The notes below the pieces were generated by a model. The model searched no databases and had not been told where the DNA came from. It was given only the letters and a program-made list of their open reading frames with translations. This document shows positions 37,922 through 45,769 of a stretch of DNA of 64,000 nt, piece after piece (position 1 is the stretch's first letter; every line of letters begins with the position of its first letter). A program made the position numbers and the translations under genes. Origin of the DNA: CAVZBW01 sp963778465 (GTDB lineage: Bacteria > Actinomycetota > Acidimicrobiia > Acidimicrobiales > RAAP-2); contig CAVZUK010000005.1 in the NCBI GenBank assembly GCA_963778465.1, positions 1 to 64,000 of the forward strand, given 5' to 3'.

Positions 37922-39065
37922 TCACGGACCTCCGCCCGCGGCCCGCTCTTCCTCGACGATCTCCGTCAGCCGTCGAGTGAATCGTTCCTGGTCGAAGCGC
38001 TGAGCGTGCGCCTGGATGTCTCGTGACGACCACCAGGCAGCGACGGAACGCCGGATCGCCTCGCTGACGAGCGCGGCTTGTGGACGGGAAAAGAACGTGC
38101 CGTTCAAGCCCTCCTCGACCGTGTCCAGGAACCCGCCCCACCCGAGGACCACGGAGGGCTTGCCGAAGACGGCAGCCTCGAGGGGGGTGAGCCCGAAGTC
38201 CTCGTAGGAGGCGGCGACGAGCCCCTGGCAATTCGCGTAGAGCCATCGGAGCTCGTCGTCGGCGACCGATCCGAGGAAGCGGACGTTCCGAGACGCCCGC
38301 CACAGGAGCTCCTCTGCCTGGGGGCCGGTGCCGACAACGGCCAACCTCTGGTCGGGCAGGTCGGAGAAGGCGTCGACGACGATTCCGACGTTCTTGTAGG
38401 GGAGGAGTCGAGCCACGCACAACCAGAACCCGGGCTCGAGGCGATCGACGGGACGCCGGGGATCCTCCGTGCGCATCGTCGGCGGGGGTGCCAGCACCTC
38501 GGCATCCCGGTGGTACAGGCATCGGATCCGCTGGCGGACGGCCGTCGAGTTGGCGAGGTAGCGCGTCGGCGTCGGCGGCCGCCCGCCCGTCCCAGGTGCG
38601 TAGCAGCGGCCCAATGGCCCGGAGGGCGACACCCCGGGGACTCGACCATCGGCCTCCGAGATATGCGTCGCCCTGGTAGAGCCAACGGGCCGGGGTGTGG
38701 CAGTAGACGATCTTGCGACCGGAGGTGCGCACGGCGTGCGCCCATCCGCTGGAGCTGCAGACCGTGACCTGGCTGTCCACGTGGGTGAGGGAGAACGTTG
38801 GCGCGAGGAGAGGAAACGCCAGCCGGTGACGGCGGCGGAGGAGGGCGCTGCGGTTCAGGACGGACGTGTGGACGTGGACGGACCGGAACTCCGGAAACGT
38901 CTCCGAGGGGTCGTGGAGGGAGGTATAGAGCTGGGCCTCTGGAAACGCGGCGAGCATCGAGAGCACCACCCGCTCGGCTCCGCCACGCTGGGTCAAGTAG
39001 TCGTGGACGATCGCGACCTGGGGAGACGTCTCCCGCTGGCGTTTTGGGGGTCGCAGTGTCGACAT
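37922..39065 (-). pseudogene. Family 4 glycosyltransferase, one frameshift
   Basis: Start at ATG 39065; the first ~160 codons read VAIVHDYLTQRGGAERVVLS, TSLHDPSETFPEF and KIVYCHTPARWLYQGDAYLG, typical of the WcaI/mannosyl-transferase type. Near 38575 the frame shifts and continues RYLANSTAVRQRIRCLYHRD, WLCVARLLPYKNVGIVVDAF, FLGSVADDELRWLYANCQGL, ASYEDFGLTPLEAAVFGKPS to 37922. One indel. Likely works with the Wzc-like protein encoded just downstream on the same strand. Confidence 0.78.
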
Positions 39066-39190
39066 CGGCCGCGAGGCTACGCGGCGGTGACGAGAGGGCT
39101 ACGTCTCCGGACGACAGGGCGCGGGTACGCTTGGCGGCCAAATCGGGAATGGGAGGTGGAGGACCGCGTGTCCCCGAGGTTCGAGGCTCT

Positions 39191-40159
39191 ATGAGCCGAG
39201 CGGTACATCGCCGACGGCGGCCGGCCGTTTCTTTGGGTATTGGGGTCGCCGCCAGCATCGGGATCGCGTTGGCACCTGGTTCGATCGCCGGAGCACAGAG
39301 CACCTCGACAACGGGCTCCCACTCGTCCACGACGGCGTCGCACTCGTCGGGCTCGGCGTCGCACTCGTCGAGCACCAAGGGGCACCCGACGACCACCACC
39401 ACGACGACGCCGGTCAACTTCCCCACCGTCAAGCCCTACCCGATCCCGCCCCATCCGAAGGCGGGTCAGTCGACCTCGTTCACCCCGCCCCAGGTCTGCT
39501 ACAACCAGCCGACCGGCGTCACGTGCGAGGAGCTGGCGGTCAACGCCCTCGACGTGGCGCGCCGGAGGGTCGGGCTGCCGCCGTATCACCTGCCGTCCAA
39601 CTTCTTGACGTTGACGCCCGAGGAGCAGCTGCTCGATCTCGCCAATTCGGATCGGGCCGCCTACAAGGAGCCGACCTTCTACGGGTTGGACAGCGACCTC
39701 TCGAATTACGCGTCGCAGGATCTGGCGGTGGCTCCCTACAGCGACCCCGGGGTCGCGGGGACCAACCCGATCGTGGACACGGTGCCCCTCTACTACCAGG
39801 CCGAGGACTCGGCTCAGGGCTACCCCAACGTGCTGCTGGCCTACGGGTCCTGGATCTACGACGACGGCCCCGGGAGCCCCAACGTCGACTGCACGGCCAA
39901 GAACCCGTCGGGTTGCTGGACGCACCGGGACAACATCCTGCGCAACTTCCGGGCCTGCTACCAGGGCACGCTCAAGGGCAATCAGTGCGTGGGCGGGACG
40001 TGGGAGTACCTGCGCGACCTCACCTTTGGCGCCGCCACCGGGACCAACTCGTCGGGCAAGGTGGCGACCACGGTGATCGTGGTCGGCACCCCCATCTACC
40101 TGCCCCAGGCCACCTACACCTACACCTGGCAACAAGCACAGGCCGCCGGGGCCAAGTAG
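39191..40159 (+). CDS. Secreted CAP/SCP-like domain protein
   Basis: 322 residues from ATG 39191. A signal peptide (SLGIGVAASIGIALAPGSIA) is followed by a Ser/Thr/His-rich linker (residues ~36-80, with THS and SAS repeats and a TTTTTTT run), probably glycosylated or wall-spanning. The folded part has NALDVARRRVGLPPYHLPSN, ASQDLAVAP, and the CAP-like NPSGCWTHRDNILRNFRACY. CAP proteins are secreted and their biochemical role varies. The large minus-strand ORF covering this region is a GC-driven shadow. Confidence 0.7.
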   Translation: MSRAVHRRRRPAVSLGIGVAASIGIALAPGSIAGAQSTSTTGSHSSTTASHSSGSASHSSSTKGHPTTTTTTTPVNFPTVKPYPIPPHPKAGQSTSFTPPQVCYNQPTGVTCEELAVNALDVARRRVGLPPYHLPSNFLTLTPEEQLLDLANSDRAAYKEPTFYGLDSDLSNYASQDLAVAPYSDPGVAGTNPIVDTVPLYYQAEDSAQGYPNVLLAYGSWIYDDGPGSPNVDCTAKNPSGCWTHRDNILRNFRACYQGTLKGNQCVGGTWEYLRDLTFGAATGTNSSGKVATTVIVVGTPIYLPQATYTYTWQQAQAAGAK

Positions 40160-40225
40160 GTCTCCCCGGTCCGTCCGGACCGCTGCCCGGTGCATACTGC
40201 ACGGGGCGCGAGCGGGGGGTGCGCG

Positions 40226-42118
40226 ATGACGAGCAGGGTGAGGGGCGACTACCGGGACGCGTTTGATCGCAGCATCTCGGACCCCGAGGGGTTCTGGGGT
40301 CAGCATGCGGGTGCCATCGCCTGGGACCGCGAGCCGACCGTCGTGCTCGATCGGGACGCCGCCCCGGCCTACCGGTGGTTCGCGGACGGACGACTCAACA
40401 CGTGCTTCAACGCGTTGGACCGCCACCTGGACGAGCGTGGGGATCAACCGGCACTGATCTACGACAGCCCCGTGACGGGAACCGTCGCCAGCTACACCTT
40501 CCGGGAGCTGCGCGACCTCGTCGCGCGCTGCGCGGGTCTCTTCGAGAGCCTCGGCGTCACCACCGGGGACCGGGTCGTGATCTACCTGCCGATGGTGCCC
40601 GAGGCGGTCGTCGCCATGCTGGCCTGCGCCCGGCTGGGCGCGGTGCATTCCGTGGTCTTTGGGGGTTTTGCCGCCCACGAGCTGGCGCTCCGCATCGACG
40701 ATGCCCGTCCGAAGCTGGTGGTCTCGGCTTCGTGCGGGATCGAGCGGGGCCGTGTCATCGAGTACAAGCCCCTGCTCGACGCGGCCATCGACGAGGCGTC
40801 GCACCGGCCCGACCACTGCGTGATCGTGCAGCGCCCGCAGGCGAAGGCCAAGCTGGCGCGGGGGCGAGACCTCGACTGGGAGGCGGGCCTCACCAGCGCG
40901 GCTCCGGCGTCGTGTCGGGCGGTCGCGGCGACGGATCCGCTCTACATCCTCTACACGTCGGGTACCACCGGTCGGCCCAAGGGGATCGTGCGGGACAACG
41001 GCGGCCACGCGGTGGCACTCCGTTGGAGCATGACCAACGTCTTCGACACGCATCCGGGCGATGTCTTTTGGGCGGCCTCCGACGTCGGCTGGGTGGTGGG
41101 ACATTCCTACATCGTCTATGCGCCGTTGCTCACGGGTTGCACGACCGTGCTCTACGAGGGCAAGCCGGTCGGCACGCCCGATGCCGGGGCGTTTTGGCGA
41201 GTGGTCGCCCAGCACCGAGTGCGCGCGCTCTTCACCGCCCCGACGGCGTTCCGTGCGATCCGGCGCGAGGACCCCTCCGGGGCGCATTTACGGGAGCACG
41301 ACGTCGGGTCGCTGCGCTATCTCTTCTTGGCCGGAGAGCGGCTCGACCCCGAGACCTACGCCTGGGCGAGCGAGCTCCTCGGAGTGCCGGTGGTGGACAA
41401 CTGGTGGCAGACGGAGACGGGTTGGCCGATCGCCGCAAACCCGATGGGACTCGAGCCGATGACCCCCAAGCCGGGATCGCCGACCCGGCCGGTGCCGGGG
41501 TTCGACGTGCGGATCCTGGAGGAGGACGGTTCCGAAGCGCACCGGGGCGGCATCGGCGCCGTGGTGATCCGCACACCCCTGCCTCCCGGCTCGCTCACCA
41601 CCGTCTGGCAGGACGACGCGCGGTACGTCGAGGGCTACCTCAATCGATTTCCGGGGTACTACCTGACCGGCGACGGTGGCTTCGTCGACGACGACGGCTA
41701 CCTGTTCGTGATGGGACGGACCGACGACGTGATCAACGTCGCGGGGCACCGACTCTCCACGGGAGAGATGGAGGAGATCCTCGCCCGTCACCCCGACGTG
41801 GCCGAGTGCGCCGTCATCGGGGTGCCCGACCCGCTCAAGGGTCAGGTGCCCCGAGGCCTCGTCGTCCTCAAGGCGGGTGTCGAGCGAGACGCCGAGACCC
41901 TCCGCCGTGAGCTGGTGGAGTCGGTCCGTCAGGAGATCGGGGCCGTCGCCTCCTTGCGCCGGGTGGACGTCGTTCCCGCCCTCCCGAAGACTCGCTCCGG
42001 CAAGATCCTGCGCAAGTCCATGCGAGAGATGGCGGACGGGCGCGAGGTGGCGGCGCCGACGATCGAGGACCCCTCGGTGCTCGAGAGCTTGCGACCGATC
42101 TTGCGTTCCGAGGACTGA
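40226..42118 (+). CDS. prpE: Propionyl-CoA synthetase-like acyl-CoA ligase
   Basis: 630 residues from ATG 40226 (the frame opens at 40190). AMP-binding superfamily: core YTSGTTGRPKGIVRDNGGHA, which with VRDNGGH is diagnostic of PrpE over acetyl-CoA synthetase, VGWVVGHSYIVYAPL, WWQTETGWPI, GDGGFVDDDGYLFVMGRTDD, and the C-terminal acylated-in-regulation Lys in TRSGKILRKSMREMADG. It activates short-chain acids (propionate likely, acetate possible) to CoA thioesters. Stands alone before the RiPP region. Confidence 0.9.
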   Translation: MTSRVRGDYRDAFDRSISDPEGFWGQHAGAIAWDREPTVVLDRDAAPAYRWFADGRLNTCFNALDRHLDERGDQPALIYDSPVTGTVASYTFRELRDLVARCAGLFESLGVTTGDRVVIYLPMVPEAVVAMLACARLGAVHSVVFGGFAAHELALRIDDARPKLVVSASCGIERGRVIEYKPLLDAAIDEASHRPDHCVIVQRPQAKAKLARGRDLDWEAGLTSAAPASCRAVAATDPLYILYTSGTTGRPKGIVRDNGGHAVALRWSMTNVFDTHPGDVFWAASDVGWVVGHSYIVYAPLLTGCTTVLYEGKPVGTPDAGAFWRVVAQHRVRALFTAPTAFRAIRREDPSGAHLREHDVGSLRYLFLAGERLDPETYAWASELLGVPVVDNWWQTETGWPIAANPMGLEPMTPKPGSPTRPVPGFDVRILEEDGSEAHRGGIGAVVIRTPLPPGSLTTVWQDDARYVEGYLNRFPGYYLTGDGGFVDDDGYLFVMGRTDDVINVAGHRLSTGEMEEILARHPDVAECAVIGVPDPLKGQVPRGLVVLKAGVERDAETLRRELVESVRQEIGAVASLRRVDVVPALPKTRSGKILRKSMREMADGREVAAPTIEDPSVLESLRPILRSED

Positions 42119-42220
42119 GAGGGCGACCGGTCATCTGCGACCGGGCGGATCGCCGGGGGGACCTGTGCCGTTGGCTACCATGTGCACGCACACTGACGGG
42201 GACCTGGGAGGTGCCTGGAG

Positions 42221-42406
42221 ATGAGTGACCTGGCGGGCAGCGAAGGGGGGGCGGCCGAGCCGGGCCCCTCGGGCACCGACGGCGGATACGAACCCCCGCG
42301 TCTGGAGTCGCTCGGCACGCTTGCGGACCTGACCCGGGGGGGTAGCTCGGGCCAGGGGGACGGAAACAATTCGGGTCCGACCGGCGGGAGCATCACGCTT
42401 CCCTAG
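42221..42406 (+). CDS. Lasso-peptide-like precursor (A protein)
   Basis: 61 residues, preceded by a GGGAGGTG-type binding site. The leader has the recognition motif Y23-E-P-P26-R-L28 with a following LG (YxxPxLxxLG), as bound by B1/PqqD domains, and ends ...LADLTR39, putting Thr at the -2 position that lasso peptidases require. The predicted core is residues 40-61 (GGSSGQGDGNNSGPTGGSIT, LP): Gly1 and Asp8 would form an 8-member macrolactam, leaving a 14-residue tail. It is Gly/Ser/Asn-rich with no Tyr, Cys or aromatic residue. Cleavage one residue later would give a 7-member ring and is less likely. The cyclase, PqqD protein and B2 peptidase are all adjacent. Confidence 0.85.
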   Translation: MSDLAGSEGGAAEPGPSGTDGGYEPPRLESLGTLADLTRGGSSGQGDGNNSGPTGGSITLP

Positions 42407-42413
42407 CCGCCCG

Positions 42414-42722
42414 GTGACCCTGCCCGTCGAGAAGACCAAGCTCGCAATTTCCGTCCTGGCGCTGACGGGTGTGGTCGCGCTCGGCCTGGCTTCCTGCACG
42501 AGCACGAACGACTCTTCCCAGGGTTCTCACAGCAAGAGCACCTCTGCGCACGCGCGGACGCCGTCCTCGTCGACCACCACGAGCGGTGGGTCGGGGACGA
42601 CGGAATCGAGCGTTCCTTCCTCGACCACCACGACGAGGTCGAGCGGCACCGGCGGATCGACCACCGTCCCCAAGAGCTCAGGAGGTGTCGGTGCCGCCGG
42701 CGATTCCGGCACGGTCCCCTGA
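42414..42722 (+). CDS. Ser/Thr-rich lipoprotein
   Basis: 102 residues from GTG 42414, eight bases after the precursor stop. Signal peptide with lipobox (LAISVLALTGVVALGLASC; L-A-S-C) predicts a diacylglyceryl anchor, followed by a low-complexity Ser/Thr/Gly tail with no fold. Its 3' end overlaps the cyclase start by 32 bases, so it belongs to the operon. I know of no lipoprotein at this place in characterised lasso operons; a role in export, immunity or surface display is guesswork. Confidence 0.7.
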   Translation: MTLPVEKTKLAISVLALTGVVALGLASCTSTNDSSQGSHSKSTSAHARTPSSSTTTSGGSGTTESSVPSSTTTTRSSGTGGSTTVPKSSGGVGAAGDSGTVP

Positions 42723-43815
42723 ACCTGGCCAGCAGCTGACCGCCCTCGAGGTGGCTTCCCAGATGGTGACCGGCGCCGCTCGAGGGATCGCGGAGCCGCC
42801 GAGAGCGCCCCTCGACGACCCGGTGCGGGCCCTCGAGGGGGCCGTGTGGGAGGCGCTCCAGCACCCCCCCTGCCTGGTCAGCTTCTCGGGTGGGCACGAC
42901 TCCTCTCTCGTCCTGGCTATCGCGGTCTCCGTCGCGCGGCGAGGGGGGTCCCCTCTGCCGGTGCCGATCACCTGGCGTTTCCCGGACGTCCCGGCGACCA
43001 CCGAGTCGGCCGTGCAAGAGGCGGTGGTCACCGCCCTGGGGCTGTCGGACTGGGTGATCCTGCCCGCCCGCGACGAGCTCGACCTCGTGGGGCCCGTCGC
43101 CCGTCGCGTCCTCCTCCGCCACGGGCTGCAATACCCTCCCAACTCCTTCCTGCACGCGCCGCTCCTCGAGCGGGCCGCCGGCGGATCGTTCCTGACGGGC
43201 GTCGGAGGCGATCAGGTGCTGGGGGGATGGGCCAGACCCCGCCGACCCTGGGCCCTGCGGCGGCGCAACTCGGACCGCCCGTTTCCGTGGTTGTGGCCGC
43301 CGGTCGCCCGCCGCGTCAATCGATCGCTCCACCTCGAGAATCGCTCGATGCCGCGCGCTCCGGCCGCACGAGTCGCGTGGCAGACCGCTCGACGTCGGGT
43401 CGCCCTGAGCTGTGATTCCCTGGCCGATCTCGCCTCCGCCGCCGGGACACGCATCTACCATCCGCTGCTCGATCCGGCCTTTGCCCGCGCACTGGCGGGA
43501 TGGGTGCGGACGGCGGGCCGGCACGGTCGGAGGGCGGAGGTGGTCGCCGAGATCTTCGGCGGTGTCATTCCGAGGGAGTGCATCGAACCACGGCCCAAGG
43601 CGATCTTCACCGAGGTCTTCTGGTCCCGTCATGCCCGGGCCCTGTGCGCCAGCTTCGACGGGACCGGGATCGATCGGGCGCTCGTGGACCCCGACGGCCT
43701 CCGCACCGAGTGGCGTCGTCCGCACCCGAGGTTCCAGACGTCGCTGTTGCTGCAGCGGCTCTGGATCGAGCGAGAACGCGGTGCTCTTGGATGCGCGGTC
43801 GGGCTTTCCGGATGA
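42691..43815 (+). CDS. Asparagine-synthetase-like lasso cyclase, compact form
   Basis: 374 residues from GTG 42691, five bases after an AGGAGG site. The ATP-pyrophosphatase loop is LVSFSGGHDSSLVLA (residues 62-76), and later blocks (FLTGVGGDQVLGGW, YHPLLDPAFARALAG, RPKAIFTEVFW) are those of the synthetase half of asparagine synthase. It adenylates the Asp/Glu side chain and joins it to the core N-terminus. Characterised lasso cyclases are near 600 residues with an N-terminal glutaminase-like domain; here only about 60 residues precede the loop, so that domain is missing. Stop overlaps the PqqD start (ATGA). Confidence 0.82.
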   Translation: MPPAIPARSPEPGQQLTALEVASQMVTGAARGIAEPPRAPLDDPVRALEGAVWEALQHPPCLVSFSGGHDSSLVLAIAVSVARRGGSPLPVPITWRFPDVPATTESAVQEAVVTALGLSDWVILPARDELDLVGPVARRVLLRHGLQYPPNSFLHAPLLERAAGGSFLTGVGGDQVLGGWARPRRPWALRRRNSDRPFPWLWPPVARRVNRSLHLENRSMPRAPAARVAWQTARRRVALSCDSLADLASAAGTRIYHPLLDPAFARALAGWVRTAGRHGRRAEVVAEIFGGVIPRECIEPRPKAIFTEVFWSRHARALCASFDGTGIDRALVDPDGLRTEWRRPHPRFQTSLLLQRLWIERERGALGCAVGLSG

Positions 43816-44096
43816 CCGGCACCGCTTCGTTCCGCATCCGTTCCGACGGCGTCGCCTGGCGCGACGTGGGTGGTGACGTCATCGTCCTCGACGTCAACCG
43901 GTCCCTGTATCACGCGATCAATTCGAGCGGCGCCCCGATCTGGCACGCTCTTGCCGGTGGCGCCAGTGCCGCGGAGCTCGTCGGCGAGGTCGCTCGTCGG
44001 TATCCGGAGGCCGCCCACCGGGCGGAGGACGACGTCCGAGCGTTCCTGCGGGATCTGGTCGCAGCCGGGCTGGTCGAGGAGTCCACGTCGGCTTGA
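43812..44096 (+). CDS. PqqD-type leader-recognition protein (lasso B1)
   Basis: 94 residues from ATG 43812. Typical PqqD/RRE fold: FRIRSDGVAWRDVGGDVIVL, DVNRSLYHAINSSGAPIWHA, ASAAELVGEVARRY and AFLRDLVAAGLVEE. The RRE strand binds the leader motif YxxPxL of the precursor and hands it to the peptidase and cyclase. It is coupled to the cyclase by ATGA and to the kinase by TTGA. The B2 half is on the opposite strand at 45770-47206. Confidence 0.85.
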   Translation: MTGTASFRIRSDGVAWRDVGGDVIVLDVNRSLYHAINSSGAPIWHALAGGASAAELVGEVARRYPEAAHRAEDDVRAFLRDLVAAGLVEESTSA

Positions 44097-44932
44097 CCAC
44101 GCTCGCCTGGCACGACGGTGGGCTGCCGGAGTCGCTTCGGGGTCGGGATGTGGTGAGGACACCGCTGATCGACTGGTCGGGCCAAAGGGCGCTGATGACG
44201 ATTCCCGGCGTCGCCCGCTTTGGCGTCTCCGCCGGCAGCCCGGTGGTCGTCGAGCGCCAGCCTCCGGTCGGGCAAGCGGACGTCGAGTGCTTCCTCTCCG
44301 GCCCCGTGACGGCCCTGCAACTGCTCCTGGAGGGCACGTTCTCCCTGCGGGCGGCCGCGGTCGCCATCGGCGGAGGGGCGGTTGCCATCTGCGGCCCGTC
44401 CGCCATCGGCAAGACCACGCTGTCGGCGACCCTGGCGCTCCGTGGTCATCGGATCGTGGGCGACAAGGTGCTCCCGGTTCGTCCGGAGAGCTCCGGGCCA
44501 CGGGTGCGGTTCTCACGACCAACGGTCGAGCTGTGGCCATCGGCCGTCAGGAGGCTCGGACTGGACGAGGCCGACGGCACGCTGGTGCGCCCGAGCCTGA
44601 CCAAGAGGTCGTTCGACATCCGGGCGGACCGACCCGCAGATGAAGCCACGGGAGGTGGCGACGTCCCCCTGGCCTTGATCGTCTGCCTCGGTGAGGACTC
44701 GAGGATTCGCCGGCCCCAGGTCGCCCGCCTCGAGCGTGGCGTGGAGCGATTTCGTCGGCTGGAGAGGTTTACGTGGCACGCGCCGCTGGTGGAGGCGATG
44801 GGACTCTCGCTGGATCACCTGGATTGGCTGGCGGCGATCGCCGATGACGTCCCCGTGCTGCGAATGGTCCGACCCGCAGGCGTCTGGGCACATGACGACC
44901 TGGCGGACGAGGTCGAGGCCGCACTCCCTTGA
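44093..44932 (+). CDS. HPr kinase-like protein of the lasso operon
   Basis: 279 residues from TTG 44093. P-loop ICGPSAIGKTTLSATL (Walker A 101-109) followed by the HprK-type GDKVLPVRPE segment; the first ~85 residues carry a beta-rich region (TPLIDWSGQRALMTIPGVAR). HprK homologues in lasso operons are peptide kinases that phosphorylate Ser (typically the C-terminal one). Here the core ends in Pro, so an internal Ser (positions 3, 4, 12 or 18 of the core) would have to be the target, or the protein does something else. The conserved catalytic His/Asp set of true HprK is not obvious. Confidence 0.75.
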   Translation: MTTLAWHDGGLPESLRGRDVVRTPLIDWSGQRALMTIPGVARFGVSAGSPVVVERQPPVGQADVECFLSGPVTALQLLLEGTFSLRAAAVAIGGGAVAICGPSAIGKTTLSATLALRGHRIVGDKVLPVRPESSGPRVRFSRPTVELWPSAVRRLGLDEADGTLVRPSLTKRSFDIRADRPADEATGGGDVPLALIVCLGEDSRIRRPQVARLERGVERFRRLERFTWHAPLVEAMGLSLDHLDWLAAIADDVPVLRMVRPAGVWAHDDLADEVEAALP

Positions 44933-45757
44933 GCGGTCGGACCGTCTGGCTGTCCTCGTTCCCGAAGTCGGGGAACACGTGGTGGAGGGCGATGTTGGCG
45001 TCGCTCGGCGGCCGTGACCCGTTCGGGCAGGGTGGGATGGCCGCCATCGCGGCGAATCGCGAACGGCTGGACCACGCCCTGGGACTGCTGAGCACGGATC
45101 TGAGCCGGGACGAGTTCGACGCGCTCGCGCCCGTTGGCCGACGAGGCCCTGGACCGCGAGCAGACCGCGCCCCACGTGAGGAAGATCCACGATGCCCTGA
45201 TTGCGGGACCCTCCGGAGATCTGGTCGTGTCCCGGACAGCGACCAGGTGCGCGATCTACCTGATCCGCGACCCGAGGGACGTCGCCGTCTCGTATGCCCG
45301 TCACCTGGATCGCGACCCCTCATGGATGGCGGCGAGGATCAGCGACCCCGCCATGGAGATCGCCGGCGATCCCCGGGACGTCGATCGGCAGGGACCACAA
45401 CGCATCGGCGACTGGTCGGGCCACGTGAGGAGCTGGACCGGGCAGGCCGCCTTCCCGGTCATGGTCGTCCGCTACGAGGACTGCCGCAAGGACCCCCTCC
45501 ATTGGTTTGCGGCCGGCCTCGACTTCGCTGGGCTGGAATACCGGAAGGAGGACCTGCGCGGCGCGGTCGAGGCAAGCTCCTTCGACACCCTGCGAGCTCG
45601 CGAGCTCGCCGAGGGCTTCATCGAGCGCACGAGTGTGACGAGCGCGTTCTTCCGGCGCGGTGAGGTCGGATCCTGGCGCGACGAGCTCGACCCCGCGTCC
45701 CGGGCCCTGATCGAGCGGCACCACGGCGAGGAGATGGCCCGTTGGGGCTACCTGTAA
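44929..45757 (+). pseudogene. PAPS-dependent sulfotransferase, one frameshift
   Basis: Starts at TTG 44929, overlapping the kinase stop. The 5'-phosphosulfate loop is VWLSSFPKSGNTWWRAML; the 3'-phosphate-binding block is IYLIRDPRDVAVSYARHL; later VMVVRYEDCRKDP and the K/R-rich FFRRGEVGSWRDEL end complete a Sulfotransfer_1 enzyme of ~275 residues. A single base is missing near 45125-45132, where ALAPV should continue as RPLADEALDREQ. With that restored it is intact. As the last gene of the operon it may sulfate the peptide; the core has no Tyr, so Ser/Thr would be needed. Frameshift may be a read error. Confidence 0.78.
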
Positions 45758-45769
45758 GCCGTCGGGGGC

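Noticed and set aside
39077..41287. A 736-codon open frame on the minus strand
   Set aside because: It is antisense to the CAP and PrpE genes, full of Arg/Pro/Gly and has no motif; long antisense frames are expected at this GC content.
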